This document shows positions 62,891 to 64,000 of a DNA stretch of 64,000 nucleotides, one piece after another; the first letter of the stretch is position 1, and every line of letters begins with the position of its first letter. Position numbers and translations under genes: made by a program. The stretch lies in assembly GCF_002734215.1 (NCBI RefSeq), contig NZ_NSEB01000014.1, forward strand, positions 1-64,000. The letters are read 5' to 3'. Below the pieces are notes generated by a model. It saw only the letters and a list, made by a program, of their open reading frames with translations, was not told where the DNA came from and searched no databases. This DNA comes from Fredinandcohnia onubensis. Its GTDB lineage: Bacteria > Bacillota > Bacilli > Bacillales > Bacillaceae_L.

Positions 62891-63778
62891 ATGATTCAAA
62901 GGGTGATTTTATTTAGTATTATATGTTCGGCTTTTTTGTTAGCTTCTTGTTCATCTAAAGAAATGAAAGAAGTTGGGGGAGTTGCATACGGGAATCACAA
63001 TATTGAACAGAAAGAAGAAACGATTCCAAACGCAAGATTTTCCGTTGATCGATCCTGGAAAAATGAATACCTTCTTGAAATAAAAGGGGAATCTCCTTAC
63101 CTAGAAAAAAAGACCGTAACGTCTATGCAAAAATGGCGGGAGGAGATTATTGAATTCTCAAAAACTCAAGAAAATGTGTATATCAATGGTCCTAATAAAA
63201 AACAAGTGTCTTTAACGTTTGATGATGGGCCAGATAGTACGGTGACATCAGCTGTGATTGGAGTCTTGGATCAATACGGGGTTAAGGGGAATTTCTTCTT
63301 TTTAGGAAGTGAAGCCGAGAAGCATCCAGAGGTAGTGAAAGAAGCCTATGAAAAGGGGCATCTTGTTTTAAGTCATAGCTACCATCATGTTCAATTAGAT
63401 AAGTTGTCTGAACCCGAAGTCCGTAATGAAATAGAACAGGCAGGAACTGCGATTGAAGAGATCATTGGTCAAGCGCCCGCATTAGTAAGAACACCGTACG
63501 GCTCAACAAATGAATTGGTGGCAGAGGTTGCAAAAGGGAATAATGTCTCAATCATTCTCTGGTCAATTGATTCACTTGATTGGGCTCAAAGAAGTACGGA
63601 TGTCATATCCTCCAATGTACTTTCAAACATTCGAAACGGTGACATCATACTCATGCACACAGACGCAGATGAGTACGATACATATGAGGTCTTGCCAAGT
63701 ATCATTGAAGAATTGCAAGAGCAGGGCTATGAAATAGTGGACCTCGAAACATTGCTTGGTCTACCAGCATATCAATAA
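62891..63778 (+). CDS. Polysaccharide deacetylase lipoprotein
   Basis: 295 residues. Lipobox FLLASC with Cys20 lipidated, so membrane-anchored outside the cell. NodB-homology domain from about 105: LTFDDGPDS (Asp-Asp), LSHSYHH (metal His), RTPYGS and ILMHTD near the end. It should deacetylate peptidoglycan or a related glycan. AAAAGGGGGAGAG region upstream of the ATG. Terminator follows. Confidence 0.92.
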   Translation: MIQRVILFSIICSAFLLASCSSKEMKEVGGVAYGNHNIEQKEETIPNARFSVDRSWKNEYLLEIKGESPYLEKKTVTSMQKWREEIIEFSKTQENVYINGPNKKQVSLTFDDGPDSTVTSAVIGVLDQYGVKGNFFFLGSEAEKHPEVVKEAYEKGHLVLSHSYHHVQLDKLSEPEVRNEIEQAGTAIEEIIGQAPALVRTPYGSTNELVAEVAKGNNVSIILWSIDSLDWAQRSTDVISSNVLSNIRNGDIILMHTDADEYDTYEVLPSIIEELQEQGYEIVDLETLLGLPAYQ

Positions 63779-63780
63779 AA

Positions 63781-63830
63781 AAAAGAATCGTAGGCATCAT
63801 TGTAAATGAACCTACGATACTTTTTATTTT
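63781..63830. terminator. Bidirectional terminator between the deacetylase and DUF4097 genes
   Basis: ATCGTAGG / CCTACGAT stem with A-rich and T-rich flanks on the two sides. Confidence 0.88.
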
Positions 63831-63831
63831 A

Positions 63832-64000
63832 TTATCTGATGTCTACTTTCCCGCTATTCACTTCAATTTTCACATCATAGGTACCTGCACCATGTTTACC
63901 TTCAATGCTTCCTTTATTTCTTGTGGAGTCATCAAGGGAAAAATCATTAGAAATGTAGCCGCTATTTGCTTTACCGTCTAATGTAAAATCAGCATCATTT
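63832..64000 (-). CDS. DUF4097-type beta-repeat protein, C-terminal part
   Basis: The minus strand encodes 55 codons to a stop at 63834-63832: DFTLDGKANSGYISNDFS, then a middle part and a final GTYDVKIEVNSGKVDIR. The repeated SG-x-I/V pattern is typical of DUF4097 (adhesin-like beta-helix) proteins, often encoded next to envelope-stress regulators. The N terminus lies beyond the window. Confidence 0.8.
   Translation of the reverse strand, partial: NDADFTLDGKANSGYISNDFSLDDSTRNKGSIEGKHGAGTYDVKIEVNSGKVDIR

Overview
The window is a stretch of a low-GC Firmicutes chromosome, most likely a Bacillaceae member. The evidence is the order rrn/tRNA - rocF - sigW - rsiW - cdaA - cdaR - glmM - glmS (as in Bacillus, with a glmS ribozyme), strong AGGAGG-type ribosome binding sites, TTG/GTG starts, S-box and ZTP-type leaders and abundant intrinsic terminators. 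The species cannot be fixed from the sequence alone.

Layout. 1-1130: tail of a 5S rRNA and ten tRNA genes. 1259-9365: arginase, the SigW/RsiW envelope-stress pair with a textbook autoregulatory promoter, the c-di-AMP synthase CdaA and its regulator CdaR, GlmM, and GlmS behind its ribozyme. 9900-21082: an FMN reductase, a segmental duplication carrying a 44-residue protein gene and a truncated rpiA, a decayed IS fragment, fbp, and an operon running small protein - rpiA - zwf - tkt - gnd - tal - pgi (oxidative and non-oxidative pentose phosphate pathway). 21180-30994: a quinone/electrophile detoxification region with a YodB/CatR-like HxlR regulator, an MhqR-like MarR regulator, two ring-cleaving dioxygenase-like glyoxalase proteins, an MhqD-like hydrolase, DoxX, a WrbA-like quinone reductase, an MFS carrier, a PAS-PAS-GGDEF protein and a pirin. 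31118-36243: ROK regulator, MFS carriers, an SDR and a divergent Nramp transporter. 36331-41557 (minus): serA behind a ZTP-type riboswitch, metNIQ behind a SAM-I riboswitch, and a MOSC protein. 41730-46371: asparaginase and proCBA. 46434-51361: TetR/RND efflux pair and a MerR-TipAS regulator. 51539-52079: a 53-bp minisatellite. 52214-57327: prolyl 4-hydroxylase, flavin reductase and NatAB-like ABC exporter, lying between two inverted copies of a structured repeat. 57388-64000: MBL hydrolase, cardiolipin synthase, PAP2 phosphatase, SAM hydroxide adenosyltransferase, phosphoesterase, polysaccharide deacetylase and the end of a DUF4097 protein.

The most interesting signal is regulatory. An 18-20 bp palindrome (TTATCTTGAATTCAAGATAA and variants), matching the known B. 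subtilis MhqR operator, occurs at six promoters: FMN reductase, both small-protein copies (one of them heading the pentose phosphate operon), marR itself, the first dioxygenase, and pirin. A second dyad, GTTAC-N5-GTAAC, sits just downstream of the -10 box at the pentose phosphate operon, at its duplicated copy, and at the promoter divergent from the HxlR regulator. The sequence therefore suggests a dual-repressor circuit that links quinone/electrophile sensing to hexose-phosphate recycling and NADPH supply. A second notable item is an approximately 210-bp inverted repeat with compensatory base changes and two hairpins presenting GGA in the loop; one copy supplies the last 20 codons of the prolyl hydroxylase gene.
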